Source: Ramlibacter sp. (GTDB lineage: Bacteria; Pseudomonadota; Gammaproteobacteria; Burkholderiales; Burkholderiaceae_C). From it: a DNA stretch of 64,000 nt. Shown here piece after piece: positions 37,239-48,553 of the stretch. The notes below the pieces were generated by a model, which did no database searches, was not told the DNA's origin, and saw only the letters and a program-made list of their open reading frames with translations. Location: positions 930,001 through 994,000 of the forward strand of contig JAHBZN010000002.1 in the NCBI GenBank assembly GCA_019635415.1. The letters run 5' to 3'. Position 1 is the stretch's first letter. Every line of letters begins with the position of its first letter. The position numbers and the translations under genes were made by a program.

Positions 37239-37772
37239 ATGAAGGTTGCAGGCTTTGCCGGATTCTCGGGCGCGGGCAAGACCACGCTGGTGACCCAGCT
37301 CATCCCCGCGCTCAGGGCCATGGGCCTGCGGGTCTCGGTGGTCAAGCACGCCCACCACAAGTTCGACATCGACCACCCGGGCAAGGACAGCTTCCGTCAC
37401 CGGGCGGCCGGGGCCTTCGAGGTGGTGGTCGCCTCCGACCGGCGCCTCGCGCTGATGCGCGAGTTCGAGCAGCCGGCACAGCTCACCGTGCATCACCTGC
37501 TGGCCGAGCTGTACAACGGCGTGGACTGGGTGCTGGTGGAGGGCTTTCGCGACAGCAACCTGCTGAAGATCGAGGTCTGGCGCCCTGAGGCCGGGCACCC
37601 CGTGCGCTATCCGCACGACGATTTCATCGCGGCCGTGGCGACACCGCTGCCCGCCGCGCTGCCCGAGCCCACCCTGCGGCCGGTGCTGGATCTGGATGAC
37701 CCGCCGGCCGTGGCGCGCTGGCTGGCCGACAATGGCGAACGCTTCGACTACAACCCGGAACTGTTTGCATGA
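37239..37772 (+). CDS. mobB: Molybdopterin-guanine dinucleotide biosynthesis adaptor MobB
   Basis: A 177-residue GTP-binding P-loop protein (GFSGAGKTTLVTQLIPAL) with VSVVKHAHHKFDIDHPGKDS. It assists MobA in attaching GMP to molybdopterin. First of the cofactor cluster; overlaps moeA by 4 bases (ATGA). Confidence 0.95.
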   Translation: MKVAGFAGFSGAGKTTLVTQLIPALRAMGLRVSVVKHAHHKFDIDHPGKDSFRHRAAGAFEVVVASDRRLALMREFEQPAQLTVHHLLAELYNGVDWVLVEGFRDSNLLKIEVWRPEAGHPVRYPHDDFIAAVATPLPAALPEPTLRPVLDLDDPPAVARWLADNGERFDYNPELFA

Positions 37773-39025
37773 GCGCATCCATCCCCCCCGCAGCACCCGC
37801 GCCGCGCGCGCCACTGCGTTCGCTGGACGAGGTGCTGGCCGACCTGCTGGGCCGCGCCGCACCGCTGGCGGGCACCGACACCGTCTCCACCTTCGAGGCC
37901 GATGGCCGGGTCCTGGCACAGGACCTCGTCGCCGCCCTGCAGGTGCCGCCGCAGGACAACAGCGCCATGGATGGCTACGCCGTGCGCGTGGCCGATGTGG
38001 CCACGGCGGCGGGCCAGCCCATGGACGTCGGCCAGCGCATTCCGGCCGGGACCACGGGCGTGGCCCTGGCCGCCGGCAGCGTGGCCCGCATCTTCACCGG
38101 GGCGCCCGTGCCCCCGGGGGCCGATGCCGTGGTGATGCAGGAAGAGGCCCAGCCAGCCGGCGAAGGGAAGGTCCGCTTTGCCGTGACTCCCTTGCCGGGC
38201 CAGCACATCCGCCGCGCGGGTGAGGACATCCTGCGCGGCAGCGTGGTGCTGGCGCGGGGCCAGCGGCTGGACGCCGCCTCCCAGGGCCTGGCTGCCAGCA
38301 TGGGCCTGGCCGAGGTGCCGGTGGCCCGGCGCCCGCGCGTGGCGCTGTTCTCCACGGGCGACGAACTGGTGCTGCCTGGCGACGTGCCACCGGAACAGAT
38401 GAAGCCGGGCGCCATCTACAACGCCAACCGTTTCTTCCTGCGGACGCTGTTGTGCCGTCTGGGCTGCGAGGTCACCGACCTGGGCGTTGTGCCCGACCGG
38501 CTCGACGCCACCGTGGACGCGCTGCGCGGCGCGGCGCAGGCGCATGACCTGATCCTGACCAGCGGCGGCGTCTCCGTGGGCGAGGAAGATCACGTCAAGC
38601 CGGCCGTGCAGCAGCTCGGCTCGCTCGATCTGTGGCAGCTCGCCATCAAGCCCGGCAAACCCTTCGCCTACGGACGCGTCGGCGGCGCCCATTTCATCGG
38701 CCTGCCGGGCAACCCGGTGTCCAGCTTCGTGACCTATCTGTTGCTGGTGCGACCGTTCATCCTCAAACTGCAGGGCGCGACGGCGCTGTCCGTGCCCGGC
38801 ACTTCGGCGCGGGCCGACTTTGCCTGGCCGCGCGCGGACCGGCGCCGCGAATTCGTGCGGGTGCGCCGCAACCCGGCTGGCGGCCTGGACCTGTTCGCCA
38901 ACCAGAGCTCGGGTGTGCTGACCTCCATGGTCTGGGGCGACGGCCTGGTGGACGTGGCGCCCGGGCGCACCATTGCGCCGGGCGACCCCGTTCCCTTCCT
39001 CTCGCTGGCGGAGCTCATGGCATGA
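37769..39025 (+). CDS. moeA: Molybdopterin molybdotransferase MoeA
   Basis: 418 residues. It inserts molybdate into adenylylated molybdopterin. Visible are PPQDNSAMDGYAVRVADV, GAPVPPGADAVVMQEEA, the MPT-binding LTSGGVSVGEEDH and GLPGNPVSSFVTYLLLVRP, then the C-terminal domain IV. Overlaps both neighbours by 4 bases. Confidence 0.97.
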   Translation: MSASIPPAAPAPRAPLRSLDEVLADLLGRAAPLAGTDTVSTFEADGRVLAQDLVAALQVPPQDNSAMDGYAVRVADVATAAGQPMDVGQRIPAGTTGVALAAGSVARIFTGAPVPPGADAVVMQEEAQPAGEGKVRFAVTPLPGQHIRRAGEDILRGSVVLARGQRLDAASQGLAASMGLAEVPVARRPRVALFSTGDELVLPGDVPPEQMKPGAIYNANRFFLRTLLCRLGCEVTDLGVVPDRLDATVDALRGAAQAHDLILTSGGVSVGEEDHVKPAVQQLGSLDLWQLAIKPGKPFAYGRVGGAHFIGLPGNPVSSFVTYLLLVRPFILKLQGATALSVPGTSARADFAWPRADRRREFVRVRRNPAGGLDLFANQSSGVLTSMVWGDGLVDVAPGRTIAPGDPVPFLSLAELMA

Positions 39026-39273
39026 AAGTCGGCATCAGGTACTTCGCCTCGATCCGCGAGGCGCTGGGGCAGGGCAGTGAGACCATCCAGACGCAGGCCG
39101 CCACCGTGGGCGCACTGCGCGACGAACTGATCGCTCGCGGTGGGCCCTACGCAGACAGCCTGGCGCGGGGCCGCGCCGTGCGTGCCGCGCTCGACCAGGT
39201 CATGGCCGGCGATGAGGCCCCGTTGGCCGAGGGCTGCGAGGTAGCGTTCTTTCCCCCCGTGACCGGAGGCTGA
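39022..39273 (+). CDS. moaD: Molybdopterin synthase small subunit MoaD
   Basis: An 83-residue ubiquitin-like sulfur carrier with the C-terminal double glycine (FFPPVTGG) that is thiocarboxylated. Start: ATG at 39022, overlapping moeA. Works with MoaE encoded 2 bases downstream. Confidence 0.95.
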   Translation: MKVGIRYFASIREALGQGSETIQTQAATVGALRDELIARGGPYADSLARGRAVRAALDQVMAGDEAPLAEGCEVAFFPPVTGG

Positions 39274-39275
39274 GC

Positions 39276-39737
39276 ATGCGGGCGCGCGTGTCCATCCAGC
39301 AGGCCGACTTCAATCTGGCGGACGAGGTGGCTGCGCTGCGCCAGGGCGACGGCCGCGTGGGCGCGGTCTGCAGCTTCGTGGGGACGGTGCGTGACCGCAA
39401 CGACGGCACCCAGGTGGCCTCGATGGAACTGGAGCACTACCCCGGCATGACCGAGAAATCCATCGAGGCCATGATCGACCAGGCCTTCGCGCGCTTTGAC
39501 ATCCACGCGGCGCGTGTGATCCATCGCGTCGGGCTGCTGCAGCCGCTGGACCAGATCGTGCTCGTCGCCGTGACCTCCGCGCACCGGGGCCAGAGCTTCG
39601 AGGCGTGCGAGTTCCTCATGGACTACCTCAAGACCCGCGCGCCGTTCTGGAAGAAGGAACAGACCCCGCAGGGCGCGCGTTGGGTCGATGCGCGCGCGCA
39701 GGACGACGCTGCGCTGGCACGCTGGGGCCTCAGTTGA
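39276..39737 (+). CDS. moaE: Molybdopterin synthase catalytic subunit MoaE
   Basis: 153 residues, converting precursor Z (cPMP) to molybdopterin with MoaD. GAVCSFVGTVRDRNDGTQVA, LEHYPGMTEKSIEAM, the HRVGLLQP motif and the catalytic lysine region KTRAPFWKKE are present. Its last 8 bases overlap the convergent hypothetical gene. Confidence 0.96.
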   Translation: MRARVSIQQADFNLADEVAALRQGDGRVGAVCSFVGTVRDRNDGTQVASMELEHYPGMTEKSIEAMIDQAFARFDIHAARVIHRVGLLQPLDQIVLVAVTSAHRGQSFEACEFLMDYLKTRAPFWKKEQTPQGARWVDARAQDDAALARWGLS

Positions 39738-40323
39738 GGTAACGCGGACGCTGCGGCGCCGTGTCCTCGCCGGCGTCGTTGTTGGCGTCGGACTGGACTG
39801 CCGCGAGGTCTGCCGCCGTCAGCGGCACCTGCCAGTCGGCCTGTGCCAGGGCCTGGCGCGTCAGGTGCAGCAGGCCCTGCATGAGCTGTGGGTCCAGTTC
39901 GAGCTGGAAGCTGCGCGGGGAGCCGTCGCCCGGGGGCTTCTCGACGAAGTCCATGCGGACCATGCTGCCGGGCAGCGGCGTGATGCTCACGTCGGTCACC
40001 AGCAGAGGCTCCTCGCCCAGCGGCAGCGTGTGCTGCTGTTCGTTGTAGGGGGTGTCGAAATCTGCCTGCTGAAGAAATTCCTGCTTGCGGAAATCGGCCA
40101 GCATCTTCTTCATGTCGTCGTCGGCCGGCGCGGTGCCCGAGGTCACGCTGGCCTCGAGCTTCACCAGCTGTTCGGTCGACACCTTGTTCAGCACCGGCCA
40201 CAACCCGATCGTGAGCCGGCGCGTGAACCACAGGCGCAGTTCCTCGGCGTCGGTGGTGTTGATGCGCACCAGCACGCGGTCCTGCTCGCCCAGGTAGGTC
40301 ACGGACAGCTGATGAACTTTCAT
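39730..40323 (-). CDS. Hypothetical protein
   Basis: A 197-residue soluble protein starting MKVHQLSVTYLGEQDRVLVR, with INTTDAEELRLWFTRRLTIG and a C-terminal helical LMQGLLHLTRQALAQADW. No signal peptide or membrane helix. Its codon use is like the neighbours', and its ATG has its own position between clpB and moaE, so it is probably real. I do not recognise a named family. Convergent with moaE, divergent from clpB. Confidence 0.75.
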   Translation of the reverse strand: MKVHQLSVTYLGEQDRVLVRINTTDAEELRLWFTRRLTIGLWPVLNKVSTEQLVKLEASVTSGTAPADDDMKKMLADFRKQEFLQQADFDTPYNEQQHTLPLGEEPLLVTDVSITPLPGSMVRMDFVEKPPGDGSPRSFQLELDPQLMQGLLHLTRQALAQADWQVPLTAADLAAVQSDANNDAGEDTAPQRPRYLN

Positions 40324-40372
40324 GGATTTGATTTTAGTCAGCCTGCTGCCTCGCGCAGGCGCCCAAACTGGC

Positions 40373-40397
40373 CTTGAAAACCTGTGGATAACCCCAA
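40373..40397 (+). promoter_or_regulatory. Sigma-32-type heat-shock promoter of clpB
   Basis: CTTGAA (40373-40378), 13-base spacer, CCCCAA (40392-40397), matching the heat-shock consensus, 33 bases before the clpB ATG. The spacer holds TGTGGATAA (40383-40391), an exact DnaA box on the minus strand. Confidence 0.8.
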
Positions 40398-40430
40398 GGT
40401 GCCGGACATGCGACCTGACACGGAGCCCTC

Positions 40431-43076
<2,646 letters not shown>

Positions 43077-43092
43077 GCCCGACAATAGGCGG

Positions 43093-43404
43093 ATGCAAGG
43101 TATCTTCAACTTCCTCGTGCGGCTGGTCCTGCTGGCCGCGGGCCTGTTGTTCGCGGCCAGCCTGGTGCTGGCCGTACTCGTGCTGCTGGCGCTGTGGGGC
43201 CTGCGCATGCTGTGGGCCCGGCTCATGGGCCGGCCGGTCACACCATTTGTGATGCGGCTGGACCCCCGGGCCGGCTTTGGCCGCTTCTACGGCCGTCAGC
43301 CCTTCCGGGACGGTGGGGCCACGCCACCCGAGGCCTCGCGGCCCGCGGGCCCGCGCAGCGTGGCCGACGTGACCGATGTCGAGCCCAAGCCGCCGCGCGA
43401 CTGA
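43093..43404 (+). CDS. Small membrane protein of unknown function
   Basis: 103 residues: one long or two closely spaced N-terminal helices (LVRLVLLAAGLLFAASLVLA and on, about 8-40), then a basic cytoplasmic tail rich in Pro, Arg and Gly. It lies 16 bases after clpB, probably co-transcribed. No family recognised. The start is taken as ATG at 43093; the longer in-frame reading starts inside clpB. Confidence 0.6.
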   Translation: MQGIFNFLVRLVLLAAGLLFAASLVLAVLVLLALWGLRMLWARLMGRPVTPFVMRLDPRAGFGRFYGRQPFRDGGATPPEASRPAGPRSVADVTDVEPKPPRD

Positions 43405-43539
43405 CCTTTTTCCCGGGGGGCGGTGCGTGGTGGACGGCCCGCACTGACACCGATTGTCAGAGACGGCCTACGGCCGCCCGACCCCTGGCCGCGCACCATT
43501 TGCAGGGTCTCTTGCAAAGCCTCACATGAAGGAGCGGCC

Positions 43540-44259
43540 ATGTCCCATGATCAGGACCGACGGGGTTTCCTGCGCAAATCCTTCGCCATCGTCCCCGCGG
43601 TGGCGCTCACCGGCACGGCCCACACCCAGCAGGCGCCGCGGCCCGTGGCCGCGGCTCAGGGGCCGGCGCCCGCTGCAGCCACCTACCAGCCGACCTATTT
43701 CAACGCGCCTGAATGGGCCTTCCTGCAGGCAGCGGTGGCGCGGCTGATCCCCGCGGACGACACCGGCCCCGGCGCGCTGGAGGCCGGTGTGCCGGAATTC
43801 ATCGACCGGCAGATGCAGGGGCCGTTCGGCCATGCCGCCACGCGCTACGCACAGGGTCCGTTTGTCGACGCGCCGCCCGAGTTCGGGTACCAGGGGCAGC
43901 AGACGCCGCGCGAGATCTACCGCGCCGGCATGGCCGCCGTGGATGCGCGTTGCAAGGGCGACTTTGGCGGCAAGACCTTCGCGCAACTGGATGCGCCCGC
44001 CCAGGATCGCCTGCTCAAGGCCCTGGAGTCCGGGGAGCTGGCGCTGGATACGGTGCCGTCCCGGCAGTTCTTCAGCTTCCTGCTGCAGAACACCAAGGAG
44101 GGCTACCTCAGCGACCCCATCCATGGGGGCAACAAGGACGCCGGAGCCTGGAAGATGATCGGCTTTCCCGGCGCCCGGGCCGACTATGCCGACTGGGTCG
44201 GCCGGCCCGGTGTGCGCTACCCGCTGCCGCCCGTGACCATCAACGGGCCGCAAGGCTAG
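43540..44259 (+). CDS. Gluconate 2-dehydrogenase subunit 3-like protein (Tat-exported)
   Basis: 239 residues. A Tat signal with RRGFLRK (about residues 7-13) precedes a domain of the gluconate-dehydrogenase small-subunit family (FNAPEWAFLQAAVARLIPAD, DPIHGGNKDAGAWKMIGFPG). It forms the periplasmic complex with the flavoprotein and cytochrome c encoded just downstream. Start: ATG at 43540 with RBS AAGGAGCGG. Real substrate may be a polyol or sugar acid other than gluconate. Confidence 0.9.
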   Translation: MSHDQDRRGFLRKSFAIVPAVALTGTAHTQQAPRPVAAAQGPAPAAATYQPTYFNAPEWAFLQAAVARLIPADDTGPGALEAGVPEFIDRQMQGPFGHAATRYAQGPFVDAPPEFGYQGQQTPREIYRAGMAAVDARCKGDFGGKTFAQLDAPAQDRLLKALESGELALDTVPSRQFFSFLLQNTKEGYLSDPIHGGNKDAGAWKMIGFPGARADYADWVGRPGVRYPLPPVTINGPQG

Positions 44260-44269
44260 GAGGCGCGAC

Positions 44270-46042
44270 ATGGCTGCACAGAAAAAACCGGCCGTGGACG
44301 CGGTGCTCGTGGGCTTTGGCTGGACCGGCGCCATCATGGGCATGGAGCTCACGGCCGCAGGCCTCAAGGTGCTGGCGCTGGAGCGTGGCGAGCCGCGCAA
44401 TACCCACCCCGACTTCGACTACCCGCGCAACACCGACGAACTGAGCTACGGCATCCGCGGTCAGTTGTTCCAGAACCTGGCGCGCGAGACGGTCACGGTG
44501 CGCCACACGCCTGGCGATGTGGCCGTGCCCTACCGCCAGCTCGGCTCGTTCCTGCCTGGCGACGGTGTGGGCGGCGCGGGCGTGCACTGGAACGGCCATC
44601 AGTGGCGCGTGCTGCCCGACGATCTGCGGCTGCGCAGCCGCACCATCGAGCGCTATGGCAGCCGGTTCATCCCAGCCGGCATGCAACTGCAGGATTGGGG
44701 CGTCAGCTATGAGGAGCTGGAGCCGCACTTCGACGAGTTCGAAAAGGTCTGCGGCACCTCCGGCAAGGCCGGCAACCTGCGTGGCCAGATCCAGCAGGGC
44801 GGCAATCCGTTTGAAGGCGCGCGCAGCAATGACTATCCGCTGCCGCCCCTGGCCTCGGTCAACAGCGCGCTGGTGTTCGAGAAGGCCGCGCGCGAGCTGG
44901 GCTACCACCCGTTTCCGCAGGCGGCGGCCAATGCCTCGCGGCCGTACACCAACCCGCACGGCGCGCAGCTCGGGCCGTGCAACTTCTGCGGCTTCTGCGA
45001 GCGCTTTGGCTGCTACAACTACGCCAAGGCCTCGCCGCAGACCACGCTGCTGCCAACGCTGATGCAGCGCCCCAATTTCGAGTTGCGCACGCGCTCGCAT
45101 GTGCTGCGCGTGAACCTGGCCGCTGACGGCCGGCGCGCCACGGGCGTGACCTACATCGACGCCCAGGGCAACGAGGTCGAGCAGCCGGCCGAGCTGGTGG
45201 TGCTGTGCGCCTATCAGCTGCACAACGTGCGGCTGCTGCTGCTGTCGGGCATCGGCCAGCGCTACGACCCCGCAACGGGCAAGGGTGTGGTCGGGCGCAA
45301 CTATGCCTACCAGCTGGGCGGCGGCGCGTCCCTGTTCTTTGACAAGACCCAGCCCATGAACCCGTTCGTGGGCGCGGGCGCCAGCGGCAGCGTCATCGAT
45401 GATTTTGATGGCGACAACTTCGACCACGGGGCGCTGGGTTTCATCGGCGGCGCCAGCATCAATTGCATCAACACCGGGGGGCGCCCGATCCAGCAGACCA
45501 GGCTGCCCGCGGGCACGCCCGCCTGGGGCGCCGGCTGGAAGAAGGCGCTCAAGGACAACTACCTCTACACCGCCAGCGTGGGCAGCCAGGGCTCGGTCAT
45601 GGCCTACCGCGACAACTACCTGGACCTGGATCCGACCTACAAGGACGTGCACGGCCAGCCGCTGTTGCGCATGACTTTTGACTGGAAGGACAACGACCTG
45701 GCGATGACGAAGTTCATCGTGGGCAAGATCGAAGGCATCGCCCGTGCCATGGGCCCGCGCGAATACACCATCGCCCTGAAGAAGCCGGGTGACCACTACG
45801 ACCTGCGGGCCTACCAGTCGACCCACAACACCGGCGGCGCCCCCATGGGCACCGACCCCTCAACCAGCGCCGTCAACCGCTACCTGCAGAGCTGGGACGT
45901 GCCCAACGTGTTCGTGATGGGCGCCAGCGCCTTTCCGCAGAACTTTGGCTACAACCCCACAGGCACCGTGGGGGCGCTGGCCTACTGGTCGGCGCGCGCC
46001 ATCCGTGAGCGCTACCTCAAGCAGCCCGGCGCATTGGCATGA
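44270..46042 (+). CDS. GMC-family FAD dehydrogenase (gluconate dehydrogenase-like large subunit)
   Basis: 590 residues, membrane-associated. The FAD-binding GFGWTGAIMGMELTAAGLKV is at the N-terminus. It continues with GGAGVHWNGHQWR, CNFCGFCERFGCYNYA and the C-terminal catalytic region with STHNTGGAPMGTDPSTSAVN. The cysteine-rich CNFCGFC may bind a metal or an iron-sulfur centre, as in related fructose dehydrogenases. Start: ATG at 44270, 10 bases after subunit 3. It probably rides on the Tat signal of the small subunit. Confidence 0.92.
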   Translation: MAAQKKPAVDAVLVGFGWTGAIMGMELTAAGLKVLALERGEPRNTHPDFDYPRNTDELSYGIRGQLFQNLARETVTVRHTPGDVAVPYRQLGSFLPGDGVGGAGVHWNGHQWRVLPDDLRLRSRTIERYGSRFIPAGMQLQDWGVSYEELEPHFDEFEKVCGTSGKAGNLRGQIQQGGNPFEGARSNDYPLPPLASVNSALVFEKAARELGYHPFPQAAANASRPYTNPHGAQLGPCNFCGFCERFGCYNYAKASPQTTLLPTLMQRPNFELRTRSHVLRVNLAADGRRATGVTYIDAQGNEVEQPAELVVLCAYQLHNVRLLLLSGIGQRYDPATGKGVVGRNYAYQLGGGASLFFDKTQPMNPFVGAGASGSVIDDFDGDNFDHGALGFIGGASINCINTGGRPIQQTRLPAGTPAWGAGWKKALKDNYLYTASVGSQGSVMAYRDNYLDLDPTYKDVHGQPLLRMTFDWKDNDLAMTKFIVGKIEGIARAMGPREYTIALKKPGDHYDLRAYQSTHNTGGAPMGTDPSTSAVNRYLQSWDVPNVFVMGASAFPQNFGYNPTGTVGALAYWSARAIRERYLKQPGALA

Positions 46043-46053
46043 AGGAGCGCACC

Positions 46054-47385
46054 ATGACATGGACCCACCTGCGAGCCTTCGGGATGGCCGCGCTGTGCGT
46101 GCTGGCCGGCAGCGGCGCCGCGGCCCGGACGCCGCCCCCCGTGCCGGCGGTGGCACAGGCGGCCGCGCCGCGCGATCCGCTGGTGGCGCGCGGCGAATAC
46201 CTGGCCCGCGCGGGCGACTGCGTCAGTTGCCACACGCGTCCCGGGGGAGCGCCGTTTGCCGGCGGCCTGCCGATGAAGACGCCGTTCGGCACCGTGGTCT
46301 CGACGAACATCACACCCGAGCCGCAGCAGGGCATTGGCCAGTACACGCTGGAGGACTTCACGCGCGCGTTGCGCGAGGGCCGGGCCCGCGACGGGCACCA
46401 CCTGTACCCGGCCATGCCCTACACGAACTTTGCCCGGCTCACGGACGCCGACCTGCAGGCCCTGCATGCGTATTTCATGAACGGTGTGCGGCCCGTGCGC
46501 CAGGACAACCCGGAGACCGACCTGCGCTGGCCGTTCAGCATGCGCAGCCTGATGGCCGTGTGGAACTGGCTCTACCTGCCCGACAAGCCCTACGAGGCGG
46601 ACCCGGCGCGCAGTGCCGACTGGAACCGCGGGGCCTACCTGGTGCAGGGGCTGGGGCATTGCGGCGCCTGCCACACGCCACGCAGCTTCACGGGGGCCGA
46701 GAAGGCCCCGTCACCGCTGGCCGGCGAGGCCTTTCTGTCGGGCGCCGTCATCGACGACTGGTACGCCCAGCCCCTGCGCAACACCGTCACGCCCGGGCTG
46801 GCCACCTGGTCGGTGAGCGACATCGTGGACTACCTCAAGACCGGCCGCACCGAACGCACGGCCGCCTTCGGCCCCATGGCACAGGTCGTGGCCAACAGCA
46901 CGCAGCACCTGAGCCGCGAGGACCTCGCGGCGGTGGCCGGCTACCTCAAATCCATCGGCGGCGAAGGCGATTCGGCGGTGATCGCACCACCGGCTGCGAC
47001 CGACGCCACGGCAGCGGCGTTGCGCCAGGGCGAAACCACCAAGCCCGGCTCGCTGGTGTTCCTCAACAACTGCGCCGCCTGCCACCGCACCGATGGCGAG
47101 GGCGCGCGCCGCACCTTTCCTTCCCTGGCGCACAACAGCGCGGTGGCTGCGGCCGACCCGACGTCGCTGATTCGCCTCGTGCTGCAGGGGTCGGCAATGG
47201 CACGCACCGCCGAGGCTCCGTCCGCGCTGGCCATGCCGGCACTGGGGTGGCGCCTGACGGACGCCAACGTGGCCGATGTGCTGAGCTTCATGCGCAGCAG
47301 CTGGGGCAACCAGGCGGCGCCGGTGTCACCCGAGCAGGTCGCGCGCGTGCGGGCGCAGGTGCAGGCGCCGGGCGCTGCGCATTGA
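46054..47385 (+). CDS. Triheme cytochrome c subunit of the dehydrogenase
   Basis: 443 residues with a Sec signal (about 1-24) and three heme c motifs: CVSCH (56-60), CGACH (203-207) and CAACH (340-344). It carries electrons from the GMC flavoprotein to the respiratory chain. Start chosen at ATG 46054, 6 bases after AAGGAGC; the upstream ATG at 46039 overlaps the previous stop and lacks an RBS. Third gene of the operon. Confidence 0.93.
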   Translation: MTWTHLRAFGMAALCVLAGSGAAARTPPPVPAVAQAAAPRDPLVARGEYLARAGDCVSCHTRPGGAPFAGGLPMKTPFGTVVSTNITPEPQQGIGQYTLEDFTRALREGRARDGHHLYPAMPYTNFARLTDADLQALHAYFMNGVRPVRQDNPETDLRWPFSMRSLMAVWNWLYLPDKPYEADPARSADWNRGAYLVQGLGHCGACHTPRSFTGAEKAPSPLAGEAFLSGAVIDDWYAQPLRNTVTPGLATWSVSDIVDYLKTGRTERTAAFGPMAQVVANSTQHLSREDLAAVAGYLKSIGGEGDSAVIAPPAATDATAAALRQGETTKPGSLVFLNNCAACHRTDGEGARRTFPSLAHNSAVAAADPTSLIRLVLQGSAMARTAEAPSALAMPALGWRLTDANVADVLSFMRSSWGNQAAPVSPEQVARVRAQVQAPGAAH

Positions 47386-47450
47386 CCCCGGCGGCAGAGC
47401 GTGTCGCCCGCTCGACCCGCTTGCGGCGGCATCACGGCTAGCATGCGTGC

Positions 47451-47924
47451 ATGACCGAAGCCGCCACCGACACGCCTGTACCCGAAGGTTTTCGTCCAGC
47501 CCGCATGGGCGGACCGTTCATCAGCTTCAACGGCCCGTTGCATGCGCGGCTGGAGGGCGAACGGCTGCTGCTGGGGTTCCGCGTCGAGCCGCGTCATGCC
47601 AACCCCCTGAAGATGTGCCATGGCGGCATGCTGGCCACCTTTGCCGACATGCTGCTGCCGATGGCGGCGATGTACCAGGCCGACGGCGGGCGCCGCTTCC
47701 TGCCGACCATCAGCCTGCAGATCGACTACCTGGCCCCGGCTCCGCTGGGCGCCTGGGTGCAGGGGCAGGCCGACGTGCTGCGCAGCACGCGCAACATGGT
47801 CTTCATCCAGGGGCTGGTCAGTGCCGACGGAACCCCCGCCCTGCGCGCGAGCGGCATTTTCAAACAGGGGTCGCTGATCGGGGACGGCACCGACCGCGAC
47901 CCGTTGATGCTACGAAATCAATAG
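47451..47924 (+). CDS. PaaI-family hotdog thioesterase
   Basis: A 157-residue acyl-CoA thioesterase-like protein with the motif CHGGMLATFADMLLP and LQIDYLAPAPLGAWVQGQAD. Substrate unknown. The C-terminal MLRNQ and stop codon come from repeat copy D. Start: ATG at 47451, no strong RBS. Confidence 0.88.
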   Translation: MTEAATDTPVPEGFRPARMGGPFISFNGPLHARLEGERLLLGFRVEPRHANPLKMCHGGMLATFADMLLPMAAMYQADGGRRFLPTISLQIDYLAPAPLGAWVQGQADVLRSTRNMVFIQGLVSADGTPALRASGIFKQGSLIGDGTDRDPLMLRNQ

Positions 47925-47963
47925 CGCAAAGTGACCGAATGGCAAGGGCTATAGCCTGTTTTG
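47909..47963 (-). repeat. Interspersed 55-bp repeat, copy D
   Basis: On the minus strand: AAAACAGGCTATAGCCCTTG, CGGTCACTTTGCGCTA, TAGC end. Overlaps the thioesterase 3' end and ends 2 bases before the SRPBCC stop. Confidence 0.82.
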
Positions 47964-47964
47964 G

Positions 47965-48495
47965 TCAGGATTTCTCGGCCAGAGCCTTCAAACTGGACAG
48001 CCCGGCTTCAAAGTCAGGGCCCACCATGGCCTCCATACTGAAAAACGTGGTCATGAGCTTGCTGATGTACGGACTGGGGCCGACCATGGCCCAGTTGACC
48101 CGCGTGCCGTCCCCCTGCGGGGTGAGCGTGAAATCGGCCATGTTGTGGGCCTCGAAGGGGCTGATGAAATCCAGCTTGATGAGCACGCGCGAGGGCACGG
48201 TGGACTCCGTGATCTCCATGCGCCCCTGGCCCACCGCCTTGTTGCCGTCCCAGGCGTAGACCGACCCCACGCCGCTCGGCGGGCCGCTGCGCGTGCGCTT
48301 CATGGCGGGGTCCTTCTTTTCCCAGGGCGACCACTGGGCCCAGGCGTCGAAGTTGCTGATCAGCGCATGCACCTTCTCGGGCGGTGCCTTGATGGTGATG
48401 CTTCGTTCGATGCGGAACGTGTCGGGCTTGGTGGCGGCATAGATCAGCACGCCTGCCACGAGCAGGACCAGGACGAGGGCGATGGTTTTGAGCAT
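47965..48495 (-). CDS. SRPBCC (polyketide cyclase-like) protein with N-terminal anchor
   Basis: A 176-residue protein: one N-terminal membrane helix (about 3-22), then an SRPBCC/START-like domain beginning FRIERSITIKAPPEKVHALI with WAQWSPWEKKDPAMKR. Such domains bind hydrophobic ligands. No clear operon partner; function unknown. Confidence 0.85.
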   Translation of the reverse strand: MLKTIALVLVLLVAGVLIYAATKPDTFRIERSITIKAPPEKVHALISNFDAWAQWSPWEKKDPAMKRTRSGPPSGVGSVYAWDGNKAVGQGRMEITESTVPSRVLIKLDFISPFEAHNMADFTLTPQGDGTRVNWAMVGPSPYISKLMTTFFSMEAMVGPDFEAGLSSLKALAEKS

Positions 48496-48553
48496 GAAAA
48501 ACTCCCCGATGAAACCGGATAGATGAAGTGATGAAGGTGGATGGATTGCTGCT

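Noticed and set aside
35486..37384. 632-residue minus-strand frame over hom/thrC
   Set aside because: Shadow of two recognised enzymes on the plus strand.
44240..45826. 528-residue frame opposite the GMC flavoprotein
   Set aside because: Antisense shadow of a recognised FAD enzyme.
46039..46053. Earlier start (MKERT) for the triheme cytochrome
   Set aside because: It overlaps the previous stop codon and would consume the AAGGAGC ribosome-binding site of the ATG at 46054.
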